64,000 nucleotides of DNA, from positions 53,430-117,429 of the forward strand of contig CAYYXR010000004.1 in NCBI GenBank assembly GCA_964475755.1, in the 5' to 3' direction. Shown here piece after piece: positions 25,657 through 33,995 of the stretch. The translations under genes were made by a program, and so were the position numbers. Numbering within the stretch: position 1 is the first letter of the stretch; each line of letters begins with the position of its first letter. The notes under the pieces were generated by a model. That model made no database searches, was not told the DNA's origin, and worked only from the letters and a program-made list of their open reading frames with translations. Source of the stretch: UBA11612 sp964475755. Lineage in GTDB: Bacteria; Pseudomonadota; Alphaproteobacteria; Rhodospirillales; Rhodospirillaceae.

Positions 25657-26949
25657 TTATTTCAATAGCCAGGTATTCCAACCGATAGATTTGGCGTCTG
25701 CGCCGGCGAGACCGGCGATCACGTCGTCGGGTGTATCCGGAAATTTCGCTGAAAGCAGGGGTTGCGATCGAATTTCCTGCTTTCGTTTCCGCCAAACCGG
25801 CTCGACGTCTTTGGTTGTGTCATCAGCGAATTCTCTCTGCAGTTCGTCAAGCTTCTCGCCAAGTGACAACGGCGAATAGTGCTCGGATAAATCTCCCAGC
25901 AATTTGGGGCTCTCAATCTGAGCGGCTACAGCGTCCGCCGCTTCGTTCGCCGTCTCTGCACCCACATGCAGATTGTGTGATAGACCATACCCGCCGGCTC
26001 CCAACCGAACCGACGGCACGCCCGCAAAAAAAGTTTCTATTCCTGTCGAACAGCCCGATACAAATACCAATACCGCCGCACCATTGAGGCTTTCAAAAAA
26101 TGAGGGCGAAGAGTCGAAAACGACGTTTCCGCCAACCTGATAGCTTTTGAAGTTCTCAGCTGGGTGCACGCGCAAACGAATTCGCCGACTTGGGAATCGG
26201 ACTGAAAGAGCCTGCACCGTATCAAGAAGCAAAGCCAACCCAGCCCACTCGTCAATGACATCTCCTTTCATATAATCCAATACTTCACCGGAAAGCGCCT
26301 TGTTATATACCCGACAGATGTGAATTACGTTCTCTCTGAACGATCGCTGCCCGTTTACAAATCCTGCTTTTGTACAAACAAGAATATCTTCGCCTTGCTC
26401 CAATTCGGGAAAGAGACGGCGCGGCGTGCCGGTTACCTCAACTTTGGAATCCGTGACCTCTCTGAAAATATCGGCGGATCGGAGGCCCGGTGCGCAAATC
26501 ATGTCTGAAAGATGCAGAGCTTCTTCGTTGGTTTGGGTGCGGTACCATTCGGCATTTGGTCGAATAGAAAACAGCTCCTCGTCCAATACCGCGACAATGT
26601 GGCCCGCCTTTTGCGCAATTTTTATTTTTTCTGCATCCAGCGCATTGAGCGTTTTCAATAGCAATATGCCCGGCGGAAGGTCCCGGTACTCATTGCAACC
26701 TAGGTTCCATGTCGCCCCCAGGACGACCTGAAATCCCCGCCGCACCAAATCTCCCGCCAATTTCGCGCGGCCATACAGCTCGCGGCCGGCAATCTCGATC
26801 GGCAGATAGGCGTTCCGGCCGACGAAGCGGGTCGCGGGTTTTGGCGGCAACGGCGTTTGCTCGACAATGATACTGGTTTTGAGATTTTCCAACTCTTGCA
26901 GCGTTTGACGCACGTTTTCGGAAAATCTATGGGGGACGTTATTTGCCAT
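25657..26949 (-). CDS. Surface carbohydrate biosynthesis family protein, paralogue 2
   Basis: 430 aa, no signal peptide. It shares order and motifs with the next gene upstream (26992-28272): NAYLPIEIAGRELYGRAKLA, a GHIVAVLDEELF stretch, VTGTPR, ILVCTKAGFVN, RLRVHPAEN, and VSGCSTGIETFFAGVPSVRLG, ending with PDTPDDV and WNTWLLK. The pattern fits the 'surface carbohydrate biosynthesis protein' family and has a GT-B-like C-terminal half, so a sugar or polyol-phosphate transfer role is inferred. Local GC appears lower than in the paralogue, which may point to separate acquisition. Confidence 0.72.
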   Translation of the reverse strand: MANNVPHRFSENVRQTLQELENLKTSIIVEQTPLPPKPATRFVGRNAYLPIEIAGRELYGRAKLAGDLVRRGFQVVLGATWNLGCNEYRDLPPGILLLKTLNALDAEKIKIAQKAGHIVAVLDEELFSIRPNAEWYRTQTNEEALHLSDMICAPGLRSADIFREVTDSKVEVTGTPRRLFPELEQGEDILVCTKAGFVNGQRSFRENVIHICRVYNKALSGEVLDYMKGDVIDEWAGLALLLDTVQALSVRFPSRRIRLRVHPAENFKSYQVGGNVVFDSSPSFFESLNGAAVLVFVSGCSTGIETFFAGVPSVRLGAGGYGLSHNLHVGAETANEAADAVAAQIESPKLLGDLSEHYSPLSLGEKLDELQREFADDTTKDVEPVWRKRKQEIRSQPLLSAKFPDTPDDVIAGLAGADAKSIGWNTWLLK

Positions 26950-26991
26950 GACGGATCTTGATACGTGAACTTTTTTTCAGTTCAGATGCTT

Positions 26992-28272
26992 TTAGAAAAA
27001 CCAAGTGTTCCACGCTACCTGCTCTGCCGGACTCCCGACAAATCTCGCCACTTCTTCCAAAGGCGTCTCGGGGAATTTTTGGAGCTGATGAACTTGCGGC
27101 GTATAGGAAACATTGTGTGAAAACTTAATCTCACTGTCGGCTTGGTGCTGTTTATACAATTCTCGCAGCGGTGTCATCACATCCACTGGCGCAAAGTGAC
27201 TTTTGATCGACCCATCCCATTTCTCGGCGCGGCGCACAGCCTCGACAGCATCATCCGCGCTGTTCACCTCGGTGTGCATGCGCGCCGAAATTCCGTGGCC
27301 ACCGCGCCCCAGCCGGACGGCGGGCACGCCGGCAAGAAGAGCGTCCAACCCAGTCGTGCAGCCGCTCACAAAAACCGCGACCGAACTCTTGCCCAATACA
27401 TCTGTGATACCGCCGGCGGTCTCGAGCACGATATTGGACCGACCAAACGCCCAGGTATCCGCGTTTTCGATGGGATGTGGGCGCACGCGGATAGTGCGGT
27501 CCGGGAACGCCGCGCCTAAGGCCTCGATGGTGTCTCTGACCAGGGGCAAGGCGTCGCATTCGTATTCTATGGATTGGCGGAAAATATTTGCCCACGCCTG
27601 CCCCAACGGAGAATTCATCGGGCCTGCGGAGAGAGTCAAAACCGCGCGCACCACATGCGCAAAACCGTACTCCTTTATCGCCGCGTGATTGATGTTCCCC
27701 GACTGCAGGCACACAAGAATGTCGTCGCCCTGCGGCGGCTTGTAAGTCAACGTGCGCGGATTGCCTGTCACGCGCACATTGGCGGGAAATGGAAAAACGT
27801 CCGCGTAGGACTGCCCCTGCGCGCAGACAAGATCGGCATAGGCCGCGGCGTGGGGGTGCATCGTCGCCTTTAGAAAGTCCGGCGTGCAATCGATGCCGAA
27901 CACTTCCTCATCAAGCACGCCCGTCATGTGGCCGCTTTGCACCCACTGTCCCATGCTGCGGGCGTCAATGGAATTGGTGGACTTGAACAGCACAACGCCG
28001 GAGGGCAGGTACGGCGCCCAGGCATTCAAGACCCAGCTTGCGCCCATAATGACGTTGAAGTTTTGCGCAATTGCTTCCCGCGCAATGAGCGATTTGCTGA
28101 CAAACTCCCGGGCTTTCACTTCAATCGGCAGGTACAGGATTCTGTGCACACGCCTGTCGGGTTTAGCGATATCTTCGAAATGCGGCACGGGCCGCACATC
28201 CGTGTTGCGCATATCTGCGAACACTTCGTCGAATGTGGCCAGCAACGCGGCCCTGTCGAATGCGGCGGTCAC
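26992..28272 (-). CDS. Surface carbohydrate biosynthesis family protein, paralogue 1
   Basis: 426 aa, GTG start at 28272 located 15 bp after the GSCFA frame. Motifs run parallel to its downstream paralogue: ILYLPIEVKAREFVSKSL, GHMTGVLDEEVFG, VTGNPRTL, ILVCLQSGNINH, RVRPHPIEN and VSGCTTGLDALLAGVPAVRLG, ending FPETPLEEV and WNTWFF. The family is linked to surface polysaccharide loci and the C-terminal half looks GT-B-like; exact chemistry is unknown. The tandem pair probably arose by duplication, although divergence is high. Start could instead be at ATG of MRNTDV 20 codons in, but that would lose conserved-looking N-terminal residues. Confidence 0.72.
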   Translation of the reverse strand: MTAAFDRAALLATFDEVFADMRNTDVRPVPHFEDIAKPDRRVHRILYLPIEVKAREFVSKSLIAREAIAQNFNVIMGASWVLNAWAPYLPSGVVLFKSTNSIDARSMGQWVQSGHMTGVLDEEVFGIDCTPDFLKATMHPHAAAYADLVCAQGQSYADVFPFPANVRVTGNPRTLTYKPPQGDDILVCLQSGNINHAAIKEYGFAHVVRAVLTLSAGPMNSPLGQAWANIFRQSIEYECDALPLVRDTIEALGAAFPDRTIRVRPHPIENADTWAFGRSNIVLETAGGITDVLGKSSVAVFVSGCTTGLDALLAGVPAVRLGRGGHGISARMHTEVNSADDAVEAVRRAEKWDGSIKSHFAPVDVMTPLRELYKQHQADSEIKFSHNVSYTPQVHQLQKFPETPLEEVARFVGSPAEQVAWNTWFF

Positions 28273-28287
28273 TTCTTGCTCGACCGC

Positions 28288-29106
28288 TTATGGGGCAACG
28301 AAGTGCTTGAGGAACAGTTTGACGATCATATTGACCATTGAAGAATTCACGTGGCGGCTCATGCCGTCATCCTCGCCAAAGACCGGCGGCAGGTGCGCGC
28401 CGAGCCAGCGTACGATCTCGAAGGACGGCCAGTAATAAACGCCGTCAGGCGCCTCCGACAAGTATTCATGGACGGCGACGCGCAGCGTGGCCTTTGAAAT
28501 GCAGTCCGTGGCCACCGCCAAGGCAAAACCCGGGCTGCGGTTCAACGGAACGGGCGACAGGGTCAGCACAACATTTATATCTGGATTGATCTCGCGCAAC
28601 GTCTCGACAATAAATTTGAGGGCCTGCGCATTTTCCTCGACGCTCACACGGCGCCATTCCCTCTTGGTCAAGTCTCGGGGATCTATGGCCAGCACAGGCA
28701 CGGTGCCGTCCGGATCGAACCAACACATCGCAAGACCCAGAGTGAAAATGAACATACTTTCCGAGCGCAATTGTTCCCGCAGGTTTGAGATGAATTCCCT
28801 CGGGAATTTGTGTTCGTGGCTCGGGTGTTCGTAGGGATAATTCGGATCGTGCACTTAGCTCATCAAAGCTTTATTGGCGAGAGGCGAATTCGCCACTTCC
28901 ATCAGCTCGATGTGCCGTGCCGAAATACCGGCCTCTTCAAGCGCGCGGTGGATGTGCGCGGCGAAGCACGACCCTTAAGTGCGCACCACCATGCCCCGCG
29001 CAATGATCGGCGCGGGCGGCAGGAATCCGGGAAGCACGAATTCTTCGACCGCACTTTCCAGATCGGCGAAATCCGACACTTGGCGCGGGTATTTTCCATT
29101 ATCCAT
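28288..29106 (-). pseudogene. GSCFA-domain protein gene with two in-frame TAA codons
   Basis: Reading from ATG 29106 in one frame gives 273 codons with TAA at codon 44 (28975-28977) and codon 84 (28855-28857). The first stop sits directly before GSCFAAHIHRALEEAG, the signature that names the GSCFA family. The rest is also family-like: FIFTLGLAMCW, VLTLSPVPLNR, DCISKATLRVAVHEYL, YYWPSFEIVRWLG. No frameshift is needed. A GTG at 28854 could start a 188-aa fragment, but it lacks a ribosome site and the GSCFA motif. GSCFA proteins are predicted SGNH-like hydrolases/transferases of surface glycans. Most likely a recently inactivated gene; readthrough is the alternative. Followed 15 bp later by the carbohydrate paralogues. 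Confidence 0.72.
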
Positions 29107-29188
29107 CAAAGCGGTCCTATCGGCCTCGGGCGCATGCGTGCGGCGCCCGCACTATATCAGCATGCAGCGCGAAATCGCGATGGCGGGA

Positions 29189-29704
29189 TTATTTCTTTGC
29201 CGGCGGGTTCATGGCGCCACCGCCGCTCTGCGGAGGGTTCATGGCAAAGGTGGAGGTGGCGTGGCACACCAGCCGCCCGGACTCCTCATCCGTGACAATC
29301 GTCTCGCCGATGCTCACCCGCCCCCACTTCTGGATCTTTGCCTCCAGAAGCAGGCTCGGCGTGTTCGCCGCCGAGACAAAGTTATTGTTCTGCGAGATCG
29401 TGCCTTTGCTCACCGAATCTCCGGTCGCGATGGCCATGGAAAACGTCGTGTCGATCGCCGCCATCAGCACCTGGCCGGACATGGACGACTGGTCGGCGAA
29501 GTCGGGCCGCCCCGGCGAGAAGTGACACAGCTTTTTCTGCCGCCGCAGCCGCGAGACCACCCGGCCCTTCTCCACCTCCAGCCATTCCAGTTTCAGCTCC
29601 TGCACCCAAGGGGCGAACATCAAATCCGAAACCGCCTGAATGGTGTCCTTGGTGATGTTGTGAACCGGCCGGTCCTTATCGATCCCGGTTTTAGCCTCGC
29701 TCAT
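29189..29704 (-). CDS. PaaI-type hotdog-fold thioesterase
   Basis: 171 aa. The layout ISDLMFAPWVQELKLEWLEV, then QVLMAAIDTTFSMAI and TISQNNNFVSAA followed by a strand rich in VSIGETIVTDEE fits the PaaI/acyl-CoA thioesterase hotdog family, cytosolic hydrolases of aryl- or acyl-CoA. D in AAIDTTFS corresponds to the usual catalytic acid position by eye. C-terminal tail is Gly/Pro-rich and non-conserved. It lies after the cytochrome gene on the same strand (42-bp spacer); functional link unclear. Confidence 0.82.
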   Translation of the reverse strand: MSEAKTGIDKDRPVHNITKDTIQAVSDLMFAPWVQELKLEWLEVEKGRVVSRLRRQKKLCHFSPGRPDFADQSSMSGQVLMAAIDTTFSMAIATGDSVSKGTISQNNNFVSAANTPSLLLEAKIQKWGRVSIGETIVTDEESGRLVCHATSTFAMNPPQSGGGAMNPPAKK

Positions 29705-29746
29705 GAGCGCATCCTTCCAACAACCTGACGTATACTTATTTTTTAC

Positions 29747-30364
29747 TTATTTTTTGAACCCCATCGCCTCGTCCAAGGTGCGCGGATAGACCTGCACAAA
29801 TCCGTCTTTGTTCGGCATCTCGACCATTGGCAAGGTCTCGGCGTTCATCACCGCGTCCTCGCCGATAATCCCATTCATGTGAAGGATGTAGGCCGAGAGC
29901 GCATAGATCTGATCGTCGGTCAGGCTTTGCGGAAAGTTGAGCGGCATGGAGCGGCGGATGAAATCGAACAGCGTTGTCGCATAGGGCCAATAACTGCCCA
30001 CGGTTTTCACCGGCTGATCCGTATCCAATGAACCGATGCCGCCGACCAAACGGTCCGCCGGTCCGCCTTCGCCGTTGGGGCCGTGACAGTACGAGCAATG
30101 CGGCAGATAAAGTTCCTTGCCTTCGGCCACAGACCCGCCGCCCGGCGGCAGGTTCGCCCCGTCCGGACCGACGGCGATATTCCAGGCCGCTATGTCTTCG
30201 TGCGTCACTTCAACGCCCAAATTCGGACCTTCGGGAATCTCGCGCGATTGCGTTGACGACGACGCGGATGAAGACGATCCGCTCTCCTGATTACACGCGG
30301 CCAGCGCCAACACCGCGCCGATCACAAATACATGCTTAAGCGTACGACTTTTAAGCATAGACAT
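29747..30364 (-). CDS. Lipoprotein cytochrome c, probable partner of SoxC-like enzyme
   Basis: 205 aa. Lipoprotein signal with lipobox ALAAC (C24), a Ser-rich linker (28-40), then one class I haem site CSYCH (C90, C93, H94). A downstream Met-rich segment (NFPQSLTDDQIYALSAYILH, then several Met) supplies candidate axial ligands. It starts inside the 3' end of the SoxC-like gene (14-bp overlap), with GGGAGGG 7 nt before ATG 30364, so the two are translationally coupled. The likely role is electron acceptor for sulfite/sulfane oxidation at the membrane. Classical SoxD is larger and dihaem, so this is a short variant or a SorB-like subunit. Confidence 0.85.
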   Translation of the reverse strand: MSMLKSRTLKHVFVIGAVLALAACNQESGSSSSASSSTQSREIPEGPNLGVEVTHEDIAAWNIAVGPDGANLPPGGGSVAEGKELYLPHCSYCHGPNGEGGPADRLVGGIGSLDTDQPVKTVGSYWPYATTLFDFIRRSMPLNFPQSLTDDQIYALSAYILHMNGIIGEDAVMNAETLPMVEMPNKDGFVQVYPRTLDEAMGFKK

Positions 30365-31652
30365 GGCTGAGCCCTCCCTCGGCGTCCACGGCCCAGCTTG
30401 TGATGCAGTTACAGTGATAGAAGTTCTTCCCGCCCCGGTCGCCGATCAGCTTCTCGCGGGTGGGCTGCACGTAGCCGGTCTCGTCGGTCACCCGGCTTTG
30501 CAGCACGGCGGGCGATCCGTCCCAGCGCCACGGCATGCGGAAGCGCGTCACCGCCTTGGGCAACACCGGCCCCGACAGCGCCGCCTCGCCCCAGCTTTGC
30601 CCGCCGTCGGCGGAGACTTCCACTTTCTTCACCGTCCCGCGCCCGGACCACGCGATGCCGGAAATCTCATAGAGGCCCGGCCCGTGCATACCGACACCCG
30701 GCGAGGGGCGCACGATCACCGACTTGGCATCGAGCGGAAACTTGAACTGCGCCGCGCGCCCGTCCTTCATCAGCAAGGAATAACGCGAGGTTTCGTAGCG
30801 CGTCTGCTGCGGCTTATCGACCAGCTTGATCTGCCGCAGCCATTTGACGTTGGTGTTGCCCTGAAAGCCCGGCACCAGAAGGCGCATCGGATAGCCATTG
30901 GACGGGCGAATGCGCTCGCCGTTCTGATACAGCGCGATCATCGCATCGTCCCAGGCCTTCTCGATGGGCAGCGAGCGCGTCACCGACGAGGGGTCCGCCC
31001 CTTCCGCCAAAAACCATTTGGCTTCTTTCTTCACGCCCGCTTCCTGCAGCAGCACCGCGAGCGGCACCCCGGTCCACTCGGCGCAGGACACCAATCCATG
31101 TAACGTCTGCGCATTGCCGCGCACCGCCACGGGAGCTGCGAGTGCGCCCGAGTTGCCCGCGCATTCCACGAAGTAAAAGCGCGAGACCATGGGATAGCGC
31201 GACAAGGCCTCGACGGAAAACGAGAGCGGCCGATCCACCAGCCCGTGAATGATCAGCTTGTGATCGTCCGGGTTGATGTCGGGAATGCCGTTGTGGGTGA
31301 TCTCGAAATGCAAACCGTTGGGCGTCACCATGCCCTCCAGCGCATGGATGGGCGAGCGCACCGCCCCCGGCCCGGCGATATATAATGCGTTCTTCTCGGC
31401 GATCGGCCCGCGCGCGACGCCTGCTTCGTAACTTGAAGGCTGACCGTAACCCTGGAATCCCGGCTCCGGGCTCACCATGGTCATGGTGTCGGGCACCTCC
31501 AGCGCCTCGGCGCGCACGCGACCCGGCACGGCGAAGGCCGCCGCGGCCAAACCGCTGCCGGTCAGGAACAGTCGGCGATGAAGCAATCCCCCACCTGCCA
31601 CCGGCGTTAAGTCGTCGTCACTCAGTTTCGTGAGATCTTTGCGTTTGGTCAT
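30351..31652 (-). CDS. soxC: Sulfite dehydrogenase, SoxC-like molybdopterin subunit
   Basis: 433 aa. Twin-arginine signal (HRRLFLTGSGLAAAAFAVPG) for export of a folded molybdoenzyme. The Mo-binding domain contains FYFVECAGNS with molybdenum ligand C164, preceded by PLSFSVEALSRYP and followed by LRLLVPGFQGNTNVKWL. C-terminal dimerisation domain includes EISGIAWSGRGTVKKVEVS and the SoxC-like RVTDETGYVQPTR. The family oxidises sulfite or protein-bound sulfane sulfur. Only soxC plus one cytochrome are present here; no soxXAYZB. ATG 31652 chosen over 31694 because it puts the RR motif at a normal distance. Confidence 0.9.
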   Translation of the reverse strand: MTKRKDLTKLSDDDLTPVAGGGLLHRRLFLTGSGLAAAAFAVPGRVRAEALEVPDTMTMVSPEPGFQGYGQPSSYEAGVARGPIAEKNALYIAGPGAVRSPIHALEGMVTPNGLHFEITHNGIPDINPDDHKLIIHGLVDRPLSFSVEALSRYPMVSRFYFVECAGNSGALAAPVAVRGNAQTLHGLVSCAEWTGVPLAVLLQEAGVKKEAKWFLAEGADPSSVTRSLPIEKAWDDAMIALYQNGERIRPSNGYPMRLLVPGFQGNTNVKWLRQIKLVDKPQQTRYETSRYSLLMKDGRAAQFKFPLDAKSVIVRPSPGVGMHGPGLYEISGIAWSGRGTVKKVEVSADGGQSWGEAALSGPVLPKAVTRFRMPWRWDGSPAVLQSRVTDETGYVQPTREKLIGDRGGKNFYHCNCITSWAVDAEGGLSHVYA

Positions 31653-31777
31653 TACCGCCTCCCCAGCTCGTGCCGCGCGTATACAAGTGAGCATAGCGCC
31701 CCCCGAGGAACGCGCAAACCAGCATCCTGAAATTCACGTGCCCGAAATTGCCGCAAAACGTGTAAGAAGGCGCGGCC

Positions 31778-32740
31778 ATGACCGCCCACACCCCCACACC
31801 TCCGGGCCATTCCCACTACACCCTGCCGCCGGCGCACCTGTTGCTGGCGCTGTCCATCGCCTTTGTCTGGGGCACGAATTTCGTCGTGGTGAAATACATC
31901 CTGGCCGAATGGCCGCCGATGTTCACCGCCTTCATGCGCTATGTGGTGTGCTTTCTGCCCGCCGCGTTTTTCCTCAAGCACCCCAAGGTGCCCATCTGGA
32001 ACATCGCGACCTACGGCATTCTGGTCGGCCCCGGCCAGTTCGGACTGGTGTACTGGGCCATGGACGGCATGATTTCGCCCGGCCTCACCTCGGTCATCAT
32101 CCAAACCCAGGTGTTCTTCACCGTCATCCTCGCCATCATCTTCGAGGGCGAGCGCCTCAAGCAGTTCCAGTGGGTGGCGCTCGGCCTTGTCGGCATCGGC
32201 GTGCTGGTGATTGCGCTCAACACATACGGCGGGGCCAGCGGCGGCGAGACCACCGCCCTCGGTCTCGCCATGGTGATGTTCGCCGCGTTCCTGTGGGCCG
32301 TCAGCAACACCGTGGTCAAACGCAACGGGCGCATCAACATGCTGGCCTTCGTGGTGTGGGCGTCGATGTATTCCCTGCCGCCGTTGTTCGCGCTGTCGTG
32401 TTTCGTGGACGGGCCCGAAGTGATGTGGACCGCGTTCACCTCCACCGGGCCGTTCATCTGGAGCGCGGTGATCTGGCAGACCATCGGCAATACCATGTTC
32501 GGCTTTGCCATGTGGGGCTGGCTGCTCGCGCGCCATCCGTCGGCGGCGGTCGCGCCCATGGCGCTGCTGGTGCCGGTGCTGGGGATTTCAACCTCGGCGG
32601 TTCTTTTGAACGAGCCGCTTCAGACCTGGAAGCTGTCCGCCGCCGCGCTGATCATCGCCGGGTTGTCGCTCAACACATTATGGCCAAGACTGATGCACTG
32701 GTGCACGCAGCCCGCAATGCGCATTCCCCCGTCGGCGTAG
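31778..32740 (+). CDS. EamA/DMT family transporter
   Basis: 320 aa. Ten hydrophobic helices in two EamA repeats: LALSIAFVWGTNFVVVKY opens the first, and ALGLAMVMFAAFLWAVSNTV the second. RhaT/YdcZ-like drug/metabolite exporters of this type move amino acids or metabolites; the substrate cannot be predicted. The C-terminal tail is polar. Its last codons contain the first of three copies of CCCGTCGGCGTA that recur in the downstream intergenic DNA. Confidence 0.9.
   Translation: MTAHTPTPPGHSHYTLPPAHLLLALSIAFVWGTNFVVVKYILAEWPPMFTAFMRYVVCFLPAAFFLKHPKVPIWNIATYGILVGPGQFGLVYWAMDGMISPGLTSVIIQTQVFFTVILAIIFEGERLKQFQWVALGLVGIGVLVIALNTYGGASGGETTALGLAMVMFAAFLWAVSNTVVKRNGRINMLAFVVWASMYSLPPLFALSCFVDGPEVMWTAFTSTGPFIWSAVIWQTIGNTMFGFAMWGWLLARHPSAAVAPMALLVPVLGISTSAVLLNEPLQTWKLSAAALIIAGLSLNTLWPRLMHWCTQPAMRIPPSA
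32728..32739. repeat. 12-bp direct repeat CCCGTCGGCGTA, copy 1
   Basis: Within the last codons of the EamA gene. Further exact copies are at 32772-32783 and 33280-33291. Confidence 0.75.
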
Positions 32741-32771
32741 GCCGACAATTATAAGAAAGGGCGCCTTCGCG

Positions 32772-32783
32772 CCCGTCGGCGTA
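32772..32783. repeat. 12-bp direct repeat CCCGTCGGCGTA, copy 2
   Basis: Exact copy 44 bp after copy 1, just before palindromic element A. Confidence 0.75.
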
Positions 32784-32797
32784 ATCCCCTTAACGTC

Positions 32798-32914
32798 GTC
32801 ACAGGACTTGTTCCGGTGACCCAGGGTTTCAAAACTGGATTCAAGTAGAGCGCGCGTTGTTTGCCGCATGGAACAGTGACTGCCACCCTGGGTCCCAAGA
32901 ATAAATCTTGGGAC
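32798..32914. repeat. Intergenic palindromic element A
   Basis: Three nested structures: a hairpin at 32798-32820 (one mismatch), a perfect 9-bp hairpin at 32892-32914 (GTCCCAAGA/TCTTGGGAC, loop ATAAA), and an outer 9-bp inverted repeat GACCCAGGG/CCCTGGGTC joining 32818-32826 with 32886-32894. Layout resembles the short palindromic interspersed repeats common between genes in alphaproteobacteria. It lies downstream of EamA and of the GDT1 gene. Confidence 0.7.
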
Positions 32915-32930
32915 GACAGTGAGATTGTTT

Positions 32931-33221
32931 CTACGACACCGCCTTCTCGGCGAAGTGCCCGTAAATTGTCCAAACTCCGATAGCCACAAACCCGACGCCC
33001 GCGATCAGCTTCAAGGGCACCTGGGTGAGAAACCGCTCCGCCGCCGTGCCCAGCACAACCGCCAACGCCGTGGACAGCACCAGGGCCAGCGAGGCGGCGA
33101 TGAACACGCCCCAGGCCGGGGCCTGTTTGTCCGCGGCGAACAGCACCGTGGCCAGTTGGGTCTTATCGCCCAGCTCGGCGAGAAACACGGTTGCGAATAT
33201 GGCGAGCAGCTGCGGCATCAT
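32931..33221 (-). CDS. GDT1/TMEM165 (UPF0016) family half-size membrane protein
   Basis: 96 aa. Contains one copy of the family signature, FLAELGDKTQLATVLFA near residue 13 (ExGD[KR][TS]), and three hydrophobic segments. Full-length family members (about 190-220 aa, Mn2+/Ca2+ transport) carry two such repeats; this protein has only one, so it would need to work as a homodimer or with a second half encoded elsewhere. ATG 33221 has GAGG upstream. Palindromic repeats border it on both sides. No second half-gene lies next to it. Confidence 0.85.
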   Translation of the reverse strand: MMPQLLAIFATVFLAELGDKTQLATVLFAADKQAPAWGVFIAASLALVLSTALAVVLGTAAERFLTQVPLKLIAGVGFVAIGVWTIYGHFAEKAVS

Positions 33222-33279
33222 GAGCGCACCTCTTTATTGAGCGTAAATACAAAATTCGTCGTCACCGGACCCGGGCGAG

Positions 33280-33291
33280 CCCGTCGGCGTA
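33280..33291. repeat. 12-bp direct repeat CCCGTCGGCGTA, copy 3
   Basis: Exact third copy, between the GDT1 gene and palindromic element B. Confidence 0.75.
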
Positions 33292-33306
33292 GCAACACTC
33301 CATACT

Positions 33307-33395
33307 GTCATCACCCGACTTGATCGGGTGATCCATTTCTCACCCGCAAGAACGGAGATTGCTGAACTGTGGATTCCCGCCTTCGCGGGAATGAC
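33307..33395. repeat. Intergenic palindromic element B
   Basis: Two perfect hairpins: ATCACCCGA/TCGGGTGAT with loop CTTGA (33310-33332), and ATTCCCGC/GCGGGAAT with loop CTTC (33373-33392); the outer ends GTCAT/ATGAC are also inverted. Same plan as element A, on the other side of the GDT1 gene. Confidence 0.7.
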
Positions 33396-33410
33396 GGCGG
33401 AGTGGTGTGG

Positions 33411-33980
33411 CTACCTTCTCGGCCTATCCTGAAACTCATCGAATGCAGCCGCATCGAGCCCCTTCTCGATCATCGCCCTCAAGAGATTATCGCCGACGCC
33501 CGCCGCCTGAACCAATTTATCGGGCGCCGCGCCCAGCACCCCGGCCATGACGGCGGCGCGCGCCTCGGGCTTGGCTTCGTCATAGATCGCCCGGCACTTC
33601 TTGATGGACAGCTGCGCGGCAAGGTTTTCATCATGAGAGTCCGCCAGCACCTTTTCCGCGACCGATACGGCGATAAAATCCAAGAGCCCCGGAAACAGAT
33701 TATCGGCCCGCGCCAGCATTTGGTCCGCCGCGTCTTTTGAAATTCCAGACGCAGGCGCGAGATACGCGCGGGACTGCTTGATGCGCACATAGGCATCATC
33801 GCGCCGGCCATCACTGCGCGCGGCCCACTCGGCCTCGTTCAAAAGCGCGGATTCCGGAAACTCCGTCTCCACGCCGTTGGAGGCCGTGCAATAGACCATG
33901 CCGCCATCGACCTCTTCGACGGTATAGGCGCGCCCGTCCTTGTCGTAAGCGGTGGAACCTTCAGGAAAACGTGGGGGCAT
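33411..33980 (-). CDS. Hypothetical protein (189 aa)
   Basis: 189 aa, no signal peptide or membrane helix. The N-terminal 45 residues look like a small beta domain (GSTAYDKDGRAYTVEEVDGG, VYCTASNGVETEFPESALL), and the rest is helical (DKLVQAAGVGDNLLRAMIEKGL near the C-terminus, in parts). I do not recognise a family. It is the third gene of a minus-strand group after mutY and a 48-aa ORF (15 bp from the latter), so it may be co-transcribed. Confidence 0.7.
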   Translation of the reverse strand: MPPRFPEGSTAYDKDGRAYTVEEVDGGMVYCTASNGVETEFPESALLNEAEWAARSDGRRDDAYVRIKQSRAYLAPASGISKDAADQMLARADNLFPGLLDFIAVSVAEKVLADSHDENLAAQLSIKKCRAIYDEAKPEARAAVMAGVLGAAPDKLVQAAGVGDNLLRAMIEKGLDAAAFDEFQDRPRR

Positions 33981-33995
33981 AGCGCATCCGCAACA

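Noticed and set aside
28855..28977. Stop-codon reassignment explaining the two TAA codons
   Set aside because: TAA ends other intact genes here (for example the carboxylase beta and atpE genes), so general reassignment is excluded; selenocysteine and pyrrolysine use other codons.
32728..33291. Short CRISPR-like array from the CCCGTCGGCGTA copies
   Set aside because: Unequal spacing (32 and about 496 bp), one copy lies in coding sequence, and no cas genes are near.
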